Source: Gautieria morchelliformis
Taxonomy: Eukaryota > Basidiomycota > Agaricomycetes > Gomphales > Gomphaceae
Length of the DNA stretch: 64,000 nucleotides
Reading direction: 5' to 3'
Assembly: GCA_015179125.1 (NCBI GenBank)
Contig: WHVA01000167.1
Span: 146,975 to 210,974, forward strand
The notes under the pieces: generated by a model
Databases searched by the model: none
Seen by the model: only the letters and a program-made list of their open reading frames with translations
Told to the model about the DNA's origin: nothing
Translations under genes and position numbers: made by a program
Shown: positions 53,962 to 62,649 of the stretch, piece by piece
Layout of the letters: each line of letters opens with the position of its first letter
How positions within the stretch are numbered: the stretch's first letter is position 1

Positions 53962-54555
53962 ATGAAGCCTATCCCTCTCTCGACTGCTGATGCTGTGATC
54001 AATCCATTCCATCTCGTGGACACCACCAACAGATCAGAACCACTTAGCACACCCACCTCATCTCACCCCTCCACCCCACCCTCCAGCCCAGCCATTGCTC
54101 TGGCATCAAAAATGCGCAAGGCGCATGAAAAATTTACCGCATGCAACAAGGGGAATCAGCATGACGAGGTTGAGCATGCTGAATCCAGTGATTCCAGCGC
54201 CGAGAGCAACAAGCGGACACGACTCATGAACATGAGTCATGTCCATTCAGCACATGACATGGCAAGGATGGTCAAGCTGCTCGAGAACAAATATGAACGG
54301 GATCATGGTGAATCCAGTGATTCCAGCGCCGAGAGCAACGAGTGGACGAGTCATGTCCATTCAGCACGTGACATGGAAAGGATGGTCAAGCTGCTCGAGA
54401 GAAAAGATGAGCAGGATGAGCAGGATGAGCAGAGTGAGAAGGCGACGGAAATCTTCCATGCAAATCTGCTGGATCGGCAGGACAGGGCTCTCGCGATCCA
54501 GGAAAGGACGGCCACTGCACTTCTGAAAATCCTCAGGGAGGCGTTACTTAAGTAG
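53962..54555 (+). CDS. Harbinger partner-derived protein P3 lacking the DNA-binding core
   Basis: One exon of 197 codons from ATG (53,962-53,964) to TAG (54,553-54,555). It begins MKPIPLSTADAVINPF like P1 and has the same STPTSSHPSTPPSSPA linker and KMRKAHEKFTACN start of the domain. It then jumps straight to the acidic middle, so the trihelix/Myb-like domain and two introns are missing. The acidic unit (ESSDSSAESN with SHVHSARDMERMVKLLE) is present twice in tandem. It keeps the coiled coil and the conserved end TALLKILREALLK. The frame is open. It could still bind partner proteins through the coiled coil without binding DNA; that is inference. A start further upstream at a GTG is possible but less likely. 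Confidence 0.6.
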   Translation: MKPIPLSTADAVINPFHLVDTTNRSEPLSTPTSSHPSTPPSSPAIALASKMRKAHEKFTACNKGNQHDEVEHAESSDSSAESNKRTRLMNMSHVHSAHDMARMVKLLENKYERDHGESSDSSAESNEWTSHVHSARDMERMVKLLERKDEQDEQDEQSEKATEIFHANLLDRQDRALAIQERTATALLKILREALLK

Positions 54556-54701
54556 TCTCAGGGCACCAGAGATGTTTCTTGGATGCGTTGCATCCATTCC
54601 ACATCCTAGATCCACCCCGACTGCTAATGTCACTATATACACACCCAAATGTCAACCTTTTCATCTAGTGTGCTGCGGATCTTGATGTCAAATAGTCATA
54701 C
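54556..54701. other. Spacer between P3 and the LINE
   Basis: It holds the 3' flank of P3 and the left junction of the LINE near 54,670. No target duplication was fixed. Confidence 0.4.
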
Positions 54702-55889
54702 ATGGCGGCACTGAAGGGCACGGTCCCACTCTCGCACCCCAACACCCTGGCTAGAGTGAAGGCAAGAGGCCGCCAGGTACTGGTGGACAAGGACCCAACC
54801 ACAGAGATGGACCCTTTCGAGGGGTTAACAGAGCAAGAGCTCGTAGCCAAAGCCAATGAGGTGGTCGAGCAAATGGACAGGACAGAAGAGGAAGGGGAGC
54901 CAAGGTTCGTAGGGGTGAAAAGACTGGCAAACGGGGGGGCTAGTCTTCGACTTGGAAACGCAGGGGGCAGCAAGCTACATCCACACCCACAAGGACCTCT
55001 TCCTTTGCAATTTCAGCACGTCAGCAGTAGCAAAAGAAAGATCTGTGTCGGTCATCGTGGAGTACGTCCCAGTCAGCCACTCCTGGACACGCTGGCAGAG
55101 CACGCGAGAATCGAACATGACTCAGGACTACCTGATGGCACACTCCTCTCAACGAGGTGGATAAAGCCCATGAAGAGGCGCAGCCCGGGGCAAAAAACGG
55201 CGCACCTAATAGCCCAGTTTACCACCACGGCAGTGGCGAACAGGGGGCCATACAGATGCTTGAAATGTCAGAGATACGCAAGGCACTTAGCAGCAGCCTG
55301 CGATGGCGAGGAGACCTGCGGCACATGCGGGAAGGGACACAGGACAGCAGCCTGCGAGGAAACAAACCCTGACAAATACAAGTGCATCAGCTGCAATGAG
55401 ATGGGACATGCGTCGTGGGACAGGACCTGCCCCAAGTTCATCACAGCGAGCGAAAGAATAGAGCAGGTGGACCCAGAGAGCACATACAGGTTTTTCCCAG
55501 ATGAGAACCCGTGGACCTGGGAGCAACAAGGTGCCCAAGCATGGGGGACCGGGGAGATCGAGGGGCAGGTGCCAGCGAGCATGAACGATGTACGAGCCAG
55601 CCAGGCAATAATGGAGAGGGGGCGGCAGCAGGCAACACAGGCAACACACACCGGCAGCCAACACCAGCATAAAACGAGACCCCCTAGTGCCCCGCAGAGG
55701 CAAGCAACAGCAAACCTGAAAATTGGACACAGAGACAGTGGGTGGAAGGGGCCACCAGAGAGGAGCACATTGAGGATGGCTAGCAGACCTGGGTCCAGGC
55801 AGACCACTATCAATGAGCATTTCGGAGCCAGCGCAGGAGGAGACAGAGTGGAGTCGCAAGCGAACATCAACAGAGCCACTGTGATATGA
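54702..55889 (+). CDS. LINE ORF1, nucleic-acid-binding protein
   Basis: 395 open codons from ATG. Residues near 185-245 hold three cysteine knuckles (CLKCQRYARHLAAAC, CGTCGKGHRTAAC, CISCNEMGHASWDRTC), as in the RNA-binding ORF1 of Tad/I-clade LINEs. The N-terminal part (FEGLTEQELVAKANEVVEQM) is helical and acidic; the C-terminal part is Gln/Arg/Ser-rich and disordered. Its stop TGA overlaps the ATG of ORF2 (ATGA, 55,886-55,889). The true N-terminus may have been lost, since coding-like sequence continues upstream for a short way before a stop. Confidence 0.8.
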   Translation: MAALKGTVPLSHPNTLARVKARGRQVLVDKDPTTEMDPFEGLTEQELVAKANEVVEQMDRTEEEGEPRFVGVKRLANGGASLRLGNAGGSKLHPHPQGPLPLQFQHVSSSKRKICVGHRGVRPSQPLLDTLAEHARIEHDSGLPDGTLLSTRWIKPMKRRSPGQKTAHLIAQFTTTAVANRGPYRCLKCQRYARHLAAACDGEETCGTCGKGHRTAACEETNPDKYKCISCNEMGHASWDRTCPKFITASERIEQVDPESTYRFFPDENPWTWEQQGAQAWGTGEIEGQVPASMNDVRASQAIMERGRQQATQATHTGSQHQHKTRPPSAPQRQATANLKIGHRDSGWKGPPERSTLRMASRPGSRQTTINEHFGASAGGDRVESQANINRATVI

Positions 55890-58028
55890 GCAACAACCCA
55901 GCACAGCCAAACACGCTAAGGATAAGACAACAGAACGTTAACAAATCTCTGCACGCTACTAACAACCTTCTAGGGAAAAGCCCGCCAAGCAAGTACGACA
56001 TCCTCGCCATCCAGGAGCCTTACATAGACTTCCTGGGAAACACCCATGCAAGCCCACACTGGTACAGCATCTACCCGGGCACGCACTACATAGACAAAGA
56101 AAAATGTACCCACTCCATGCTGCTAATATAGACGCATCGTGACCAATGCATGGGAGGCAGTCGATGTGGGGCACCTGGATGTCATGGGAGTCAAGATTAG
56201 AACGCAACTAGGTGTCATGATTATATTTAACTTCTACTGCGACTGCACACATTCCGAAAGTCTACAAATCACTAACGCGTATTTACAGACGAGTCGAGAA
56301 CGCAAGCAAGACACGATCCACTGGCAGGCATGATTTGGGTAGGGGACTTTAATTGGCATCACCCACAATGGGATGAGCCTAGAAATGCACACCTGTTCAC
56401 ACAAGGCAACCTCGACACAGCCCAAGTTCTGCTAGATGTGACGGTGGAAAGGGACCTCCTAATGGCACTCCCAAGAGGCATACCGACGCTGATAGCGCAG
56501 TCCACAGGCAACTACATGAGAACAGACAACGTGTTCATGTTGACGGTGCTCCTGAACAGTCTCACGAAATGCGCCGCCGTCCCCGAGGACCAGCCGGCAC
56601 GTAGCAACCACATCCCAATAGACACGACTGTGGATGCAGCCCTGGTGGCGAGGCTAGACCCAGCCAAACACAACTATAGGCAGGTAGACTGGGAAAAGTA
56701 CAATGAGAGGCTGGCTGTAAGACTAGAAACAACTCCAGCTGATGCACCGAAATGCAAGCAGGAGTTTGACAACCTGCTGGAAGCAGTAAACACAGTGATA
56801 GCTGACACGATGGAAAAACTAGTCCCAAAAACCAAGCCCTCCCCGTACATTAAGCGTTGGTGGACGAAGGAGCTTTCTGCCATGAGAAGCTCCACCAGGA
56901 AGCTAGCCCGACAAGCACATAGCCGGCGCAACGATCTCACAGACCCAGCGCATGCAAGCTATAATACAGCAAGAAACCGGTACGCAGCAGCCATAGAGAG
57001 GTGAAACAAGAGCATTGGGAGGCATTCCTGGCAACTGCAGACAACCATACAGTCTGGACCGGCGAACCGGTTTGCAACGGGTGAATCAAGCGATGGGGGA
57101 AAGGCAAGGATACCAACACTCACCACCAAGTGTGAAAACAGGTCGATCTGGACAGCCAGCACCAACGAGGACAAGTCGCAGATGCTACTGGAGACCTTCT
57201 TTCCCACACTGCGTGCCAACAGAACACTCACAGCACCGGACCATGAGTACCCACCTCCTGCATTCAGATACGAACCACTGATGGATGAGCAAATACAGAG
57301 AGCCATCGAGCGGCTGAACCCTTTCAAGGCCCCAGGGGCGAACGGCATACCGAATATAGTGCTCAAACGCTGCATATGCACGCTGATGCCATATATCAGA
57401 CTGCTCTTCAGAGCCACATTCGACCTGAAGGTGTACCCAGCACTATGGAGAGACTCAGAAGTCCTGGTGCTGCGTAAGCCAGGAAAGACTGACTACACAG
57501 TGCCGGGGGCATACAGACCAATAGCACTACTAGATACACTGGGTAAGGTATTGTCAGCATGCGTGGCGGAGGACTTAACCAAGATGGCGGAGGTGCACAA
57601 ACTACTCCCAGAAAATCATTTTGGGTGCAGACCGGGCAGGACAACGACAGATGCGATACATTACCTCAACCGGGGCAAAAAACACATGGAGAAGGGGCAA
57701 AGTAATGGGAGCGCTGTTCTTAGACATAAAGGGGGCTTTCCCCAGTATCATATTGAGCCAACTGATACATAACATGCACTGCAAGGGCATGCCGCCAGAA
57801 TACACAGAGTGGATTCAGCGCAAGGTAGAGGGGCAAGTGGCAGTCCTCAAGTTTGATGATCATCGGGCCCCACCGACACCAATCCAGAGGGGCATGGACC
57901 AAGGGTGCCCCTTGTCGGCGATAGCTTACCAGTTCTACAATGCCAGCCTGTTAGAGGTTACGGACAAGAACCGAGGGGAAGACGCAGTAGCCTTTGTGGA
58001 CGAGTGCTACCAGAGGAGAAGATACTAG
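55886..58028 (+). pseudogene. LINE ORF2: endonuclease and partial reverse transcriptase
   Basis: It starts at ATG 55,886. The endonuclease starts with RQQNVNKSLHA and DILAIQEPYID, continues with VGDFNWHHPQWDE (56,342) and ends with MRTDNVF and RSNHIPI (the SDHxPI position). RT has FKAPGANGIPN (57,330), YRPIALLDTLGKVLS (57,515), FGCRPGRTTTDAIH (57,620), LFLDIKGAFPS (57,718) and RGMDQGCPLSA (57,890), ending at AVAFVDECYQRRRY. The usual second Asp of FxDD reads as Glu here. Frame changes occur near 56,132, 56,330, 57,004, 57,170 and 57,690, so it is dead. Confidence 0.85.
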
Positions 58029-58682
58029 AGAAACAAACAAAGCTAAAGAACAGTTGGATAAACAAATCAGTATAATATTATTAGATCCATCATATGCAAA
58101 AGGATATACTATTAGAGATTCCTATTAAGAAGAATAATTATCACAGATATGAATTTGCTGAAGGGGGATCTGGAGAAAGACAGGTAAAATGTATGATACT
58201 ACTAAGCATTTATGCTATGGCAGTGATTCTGAAAATAATTGTAATCTTTTCAACATTGTGATATCCATGATGATAATATTATAATATCCAATCAAAATGA
58301 TGGCGGGGTGGGGGCCGCGGAAGTTCTATACAGAGGGGGAGTGAAAAGAGTAAGAGTATTTAGGGAATATGTTGAATAGAAATATGATTCAAACTTCAGA
58401 CTGAAGTCGAATCGAGTATGCATCTATCTTTGAAGCAGATAGTGTTATGACCGTTCATTTCCGACTTCCGACCTTCAGTTCCACAATACTTTCCGCCCCT
58501 CCGATATTTCCGACATTCCGCCCATTGTTCTATTCCCTTGTTCTTTTGACTCTATTACTCGGACCCACCGGACCCACCTCACTGTTCATCAAGACCATAT
58601 GTCCGGCCCTCCTTGTGTTTCATTGTCAGATATGTTTTCCCGACCCCTTGTTCTTTGCCATTGTTTTACCTTACCCTGAACC
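58029..58682. other. AT-rich stretch between the LINE and element E2
   Basis: 58,029-58,290 is strongly AT-rich with no gene. 58,300-58,330 has a short GC-rich patch (GGCGGGGTGGGGGCCGCGG). 58,455-58,640 is rich in TTCCG words like the E elements and may be a decayed relic of one. The last bases before E2 are CTGAACC. Confidence 0.45.
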
Positions 58683-58967
58683 TGTAAGGGCAACCCTGGC
58701 TAGTCGTGGAGATCACACTACCACACAACTGACAAGGGGAAATCCAAAGTATGTATAAATGAACAGAGCATACAAGAGAGGGGGTTCTCACCTGACAAGG
58801 GGAAATCCAAAGAGAAAAGTCTAAGGACCCCCAATGTCAGCGAGCCCGTATTATACCACGCTGCGCAGCCAGGGACAACACTTGGCACCCGCCATCAACC
58901 CTGCATCCCCCTGACCCTTGATCGACCCTTGATGCCACCTATTATGCGAGTCGCTTGATTTCCGACA
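58683..58967 (-). repeat. Element E2 3' LTR
   Basis: It has TGTAAGGGCAACC...TTTCCGACA ends and the same two GACAAGGGGAAATCCAAAG direct repeats as the E1 LTRs, with a shorter CCCTGACC stretch near 58,910. Confidence 0.9.
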
Positions 58968-60492
58968 CTGTTCCGGGGCGGAAGTCGGAAATTGGAGTGG
59001 AACTGGCAAGGCGAACGGAACTGGTGGAAGTTCTCCCAGAAGCGGAATCGTTCCCGAAAGCGGATGCGGAGATGGAATCGGAACCGGAAGCGGAGTCGGA
59101 ACTGGGTGTGGTGTCGGAACTGGAAATGGAAAACAGGGTGTCCCCTGACATCACCCCCCCTCTAGCGTGCTGCGTCCTCGAAGCACGGGACACAAGGGAT
59201 TGAAATGCCAGCGAGCGGATTCGGCGAGGGGCACCTGGATGTGTCCTATAGAACTCCCGGAGTTTGTCAGGAGCGGAAACATCTTGCTCCGGGACCCAAG
59301 AATTCTCCTCGTACCCATACCCTTCCCATTTCACGAGGAATTGGAGTCGTCCTCGCACAAACCGGCTGTCCAGGATCCGTTCCACCACGTAGTGCTCTTC
59401 CCCATCTACAATTTCTGGCGGAGGTGGCGGATGAGCCTTCCGATGTGGAATTGGGTCCTCAAGCATAGGGAGTAACTTCACCACGTTGAAGACGGGGTGG
59501 AGGCGGGACATGGACATCGGAAGTCGGAGGCGGTATGCATTCCGTCCAACCCTCCGCGTCACCGTGAAGGGCCCAAGGTAGCGGTGGGCAAGCTTCTGCG
59601 AAGGGCGTGTGGTGCGGATGTCACTTGCATCTAGGTACACCTTGTCTCCAACTTGGTACTCTGGGGCAGGAACCCGGCGTCGGTTGTAGTACCTTGCCAT
59701 GTCATCCTTGGCCTTCGCAAGGGCCGACTTGGCTTCCGAAAGGGTGGAGTCCATGCGGTCTCGGAACTCATTGACCGTCTCGAGTCGGGACTCAGCCTGG
59801 CGTGGTTCGAAGCCCATCCGCGGGTGTCGTCCGGAGTCAAGCATGAAGGGAGTCTGTTGTGTGGCGGAATGGACATGGTTGTTGTATTGGAATTCCGCCA
59901 GCGGAAGTAACTCATCCCAGTCATCCTGCCTCTCATTGACAAAGAGGCGGAGATATTGCTCTAACTCCTGATTGACCCGTTCCGTCTGTCCGTCACCCTG
60001 CGGATGGTACGCTGTGGTGGTAGCCAGCTTTATGCCGAGCAGGCGGTAGAGCTCCCGAGTCAGTTCCGCGACAAACTGCGGACCTCGGTCGGAAACAACT
60101 TGCTTCGGGAGCCCATGCAACTTCCAGACATGTGCAAGGAACAGGCGGGCCGCTCCGAGGGCGGTGATCGTCGTGTGCGTCGGAATGAAGTGGGACACCT
60201 TGCTCACCGAATCCACGACGTTCATGATCGCGTCGTAGCCATGAGACTCTGGGAGTTCAACGATGAAGTCGACACTGATGGTGTCCCAGCGGGATTCGGG
60301 AATCGGGAGCGGAACAAGTTCTCCGACGGGCGGACGTCGTTGCGCTTTGGTTCGGAGACAAAGGTCACACGTCTTCACGTACTGTCCGATGTAGCGGGAC
60401 ATCTGAGGCCACCAGTAATTCCGAGCCACTAACTCCAGCGTCTTCCACCTGCCAGCATGCCCAGCGACCCGTGTGTCATGGTGCTGGGACAC
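58942..60492 (-). CDS. Element E2 integrase and chromodomain region
   Basis: An open frame of 516 codons. The zinc-binding HHx(n)CDLC region comes first, then SVDFIVELPESHG, VSDRGPQFVAEL and GQTERVNQELEQYL with the DDE residues. An SH3-like GPFTVTRRVGR part follows. The chromodomain has VERILDSRF and FLVKWEGYGYEENSWVPEQ. A Ser/Asp-rich tail runs into the LTR, and the stop is inside the LTR. Confidence 0.9.
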   Translation of the reverse strand: MSQHHDTRVAGHAGRWKTLELVARNYWWPQMSRYIGQYVKTCDLCLRTKAQRRPPVGELVPLPIPESRWDTISVDFIVELPESHGYDAIMNVVDSVSKVSHFIPTHTTITALGAARLFLAHVWKLHGLPKQVVSDRGPQFVAELTRELYRLLGIKLATTTAYHPQGDGQTERVNQELEQYLRLFVNERQDDWDELLPLAEFQYNNHVHSATQQTPFMLDSGRHPRMGFEPRQAESRLETVNEFRDRMDSTLSEAKSALAKAKDDMARYYNRRRVPAPEYQVGDKVYLDASDIRTTRPSQKLAHRYLGPFTVTRRVGRNAYRLRLPMSMSRLHPVFNVVKLLPMLEDPIPHRKAHPPPPPEIVDGEEHYVVERILDSRFVRGRLQFLVKWEGYGYEENSWVPEQDVSAPDKLREFYRTHPGAPRRIRSLAFQSLVSRASRTQHARGGVMSGDTLFSISSSDTTPSSDSASGSDSISASAFGNDSASGRTSTSSVRLASSTPISDFRPGTVSEIKRLA

Positions 60493-60564
60493 GATGCGAC
60501 GGCGGAGGTCCGCCCCACCCGGAACATAGACCTTGCCTCTGAAGTGGAGCAGTCCATCACGTTC

Positions 60565-62646
60565 CTACCATTCCGCTGCCCGTACAGACCGTGAGTGCCC
60601 TTTCCGGAGTTCCTCCACTGCCTTCACCACCGACTCCTCCTTCTCTCCATTCCGGTACTGCCTCCGGATATCCCGGAGCATTTCCGCTTCCGCCCCAACT
60701 GCAGTTACTCCTTCTAGGGCACGGATTGCAAAGAGACTTGGGCGGAGCAGTGTCATATCCGCGTTGTCTCCACTTCCGCTTCCGTGATCCGCGCGGCGGG
60801 ATAGGGCATCGGGCTTGCCCATGGTGCGGCCGGGGCGGTGGTGGAGCATGAAGTCAAACCGGGACAGGTGTAGGGACCACCGTGCTTGTCGTCGGTTCAG
60901 CTTCTTAGACGTGCGGAAATACTCGAGGTTCTTGTGGTCTGTCCAGATCTCAAATGGGCATAGAGCACCCTCGAGGAAGTGTCGCCACTCCTCCAGCGCT
61001 CGGATGATTGCCAGCATCTCCTTGTCATGGATCTCATAGTTCCGCTCGACCGGACTAAGGCTCTTAGAGAAGAAGGCAATCGGATGCCACCCCCCACCAT
61101 CTTCCGATGACTGCTGTGACAAGACCGCTCCGGTAGCTGCGTCGGAAGAATCCGCCTCGACTCGATAAGGGCGAGAGTCGTCGGGAAAGATCAGGACCGG
61201 AGCGGAAGTGATCAGCTCCTTGAGTTTGTCAAAGGAAGTCTGTTCCGGCTCTCCCCACCGCCATCCAACCTCCTTCTTGGTGAGGTCGAAGAGGGCACGG
61301 GCGTGGCAGGAGAAGTCCTTGATGAACCGCCGGTAGAAATTGACAAACCCAATGAAGGACTGGACCTCCTTCTTGTTTCGCGGCACGGGCCAATCCGATA
61401 CACCGGAAACTTTGACTGGGTCCATTTCCACCTTCCCTTCCGACACAATCACCCCAAGATACTCTATCCGCGTCTGCTCAAATTCGCACTTTTCCGGCTT
61501 GAGACACAGGTTGTACTCCCGGAGCCGTTCCAGCACTCTCCGCACGACTTCCCGATGTTCGGACATTGTTTTCGTGAAAATGAGGATGTCATCGAGGTAG
61601 ACGCAGACAACCCCTTCTGCTATCATGTCACGGAAAATGTCATTCATCATCGTCTGGAATGTGGCGGGACTGTTGGTGAGGCCAAAGAACATGACCTGTG
61701 GCTCAAAGAGTCCTCGATTGGTGCGGAATGCGGCCTTCCACTCGTCTCCCTCTCGGATCCGGACATTGTTGAAGCCCCAGCGGACATCCAGCTTAGTGAA
61801 GTACCTCGCCCCGCGGAGTTGTGTGATCAGTTCGGAAATGAGTGGAATGGGGTACCGGTTCTTGATCGTGATCGCATTCAAGGCCCGGTAGTCCTGCACA
61901 AGTCTGAGCGAGCCATCCTTCTTCTTGATGAAGAACACCGGAGATGCCATGGGTGACTTGGAGGGGCGGATCCTCCCTGTACGGAGGTTTTCCGCAAGGA
62001 ATGCATCGAGCTCTACCTGCTCCTTGGGCGACAGCGGGTAGACCTTGCAGTTGGTGGGCTTTGACCCAGGCTCCAACTCGATGGCGTGGTCCCACAGCTT
62101 CCGTGGAGGCAGGGTATCAAACGACTCCTTGGAAAAGACGTCCTCAAACTCCCGCAGGTACTCCGGAATTTCCGCCTCCACTCTATCATACCTCTTAGAG
62201 GCTTCAGCAAGGCGTTGCGAAATATTTCCGGTGGCGCGGATGTGTTCCGCCTCCGGCGGAAGGTTTACGTACAGCAAGCGCTCCCCTTCCGTCAGAGTGT
62301 CTTCCAGGCCGAGTCGGATGGCGTCGGAATCGGAATTGGAAGGGGGATCCGGGTCAAATTCCGCTTCCGAGTCTTCTTCTGCAAGCAGTGGATGGGGGCC
62401 GGAACGACATGTCTGTATGAGCCGTTCGGTCTTCCGCTGCTCCTGGCGCTCCTTCCGCACTTCCGACCGGCACATGTGACACTTGGCTGGACACCGACTC
62501 ATCAGTACCTTCCGAGTCTGCCAATTGATCTCCGGGTTGTGCTCTTGAAGCCAGGTAAACCCGAGGATGATGTCTTGCTTCCCCAGGCTGGTGACAGCGA
62601 AGGAAGTGCGTTCCGAGTGTCCATCGTAGCGGAGAATTGTGTCCAC
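60565..62646 (-). CDS. Element E2 protease end, RT and RNase H region
   Basis: An open frame of 693 codons. It has the tail of the protease (LGKQDIILGFTWLQEHNPEI), an acidic spacer, RT with NRYPIPLISELI, TKLDVRWGFNN and [15 protein letters not shown], and RNase H with [25 protein letters not shown] and [11 protein letters not shown]. All are standard Ty3/Gypsy motifs. Confidence 0.9.
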   Translation of the reverse strand: MDTILRYDGHSERTSFAVTSLGKQDIILGFTWLQEHNPEINWQTRKVLMSRCPAKCHMCRSEVRKERQEQRKTERLIQTCRSGPHPLLAEEDSEAEFDPDPPSNSDSDAIRLGLEDTLTEGERLLYVNLPPEAEHIRATGNISQRLAEASKRYDRVEAEIPEYLREFEDVFSKESFDTLPPRKLWDHAIELEPGSKPTNCKVYPLSPKEQVELDAFLAENLRTGRIRPSKSPMASPVFFIKKKDGSLRLVQDYRALNAITIKNRYPIPLISELITQLRGARYFTKLDVRWGFNNVRIREGDEWKAAFRTNRGLFEPQVMFFGLTNSPATFQTMMNDIFRDMIAEGVVCVYLDDILIFTKTMSEHREVVRRVLERLREYNLCLKPEKCEFEQTRIEYLGVIVSEGKVEMDPVKVSGVSDWPVPRNKKEVQSFIGFVNFYRRFIKDFSCHARALFDLTKKEVGWRWGEPEQTSFDKLKELITSAPVLIFPDDSRPYRVEADSSDAATGAVLSQQSSEDGGGWHPIAFFSKSLSPVERNYEIHDKEMLAIIRALEEWRHFLEGALCPFEIWTDHKNLEYFRTSKKLNRRQARWSLHLSRFDFMLHHRPGRTMGKPDALSRRADHGSGSGDNADMTLLRPSLFAIRALEGVTAVGAEAEMLRDIRRQYRNGEKEESVVKAVEELRKGHSRSVRAAEW

Positions 62647-62649
62647 TAT

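Larger units (their letters stand above)
54702..58028 (+). mobile_element. Tad/I-type LINE, 3' truncated
   Basis: ORF1 has CCHC knuckles. ORF2 has an APE-type endonuclease and the first two thirds of a reverse transcriptase, then stops near 58,028 just after the catalytic FVD motif. The rest of RT, any RNase H, the 3' UTR and the poly-A tail are missing. LINEs usually lose 5' sequence on insertion, so loss of the 3' part points to a later deletion or rearrangement. Confidence 0.88.

Noticed and set aside
55268-55910. Two long minus-strand frames (about 200 codons) under LINE ORF1
   Set aside because: Cysteine- and leucine-rich shadows of a real coding frame; no conserved features.
61303-61956. 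217-codon plus-strand frame in element E2
   Set aside because: It lies wholly under the RT frame and appears in E1 only as a shorter piece; a shadow.
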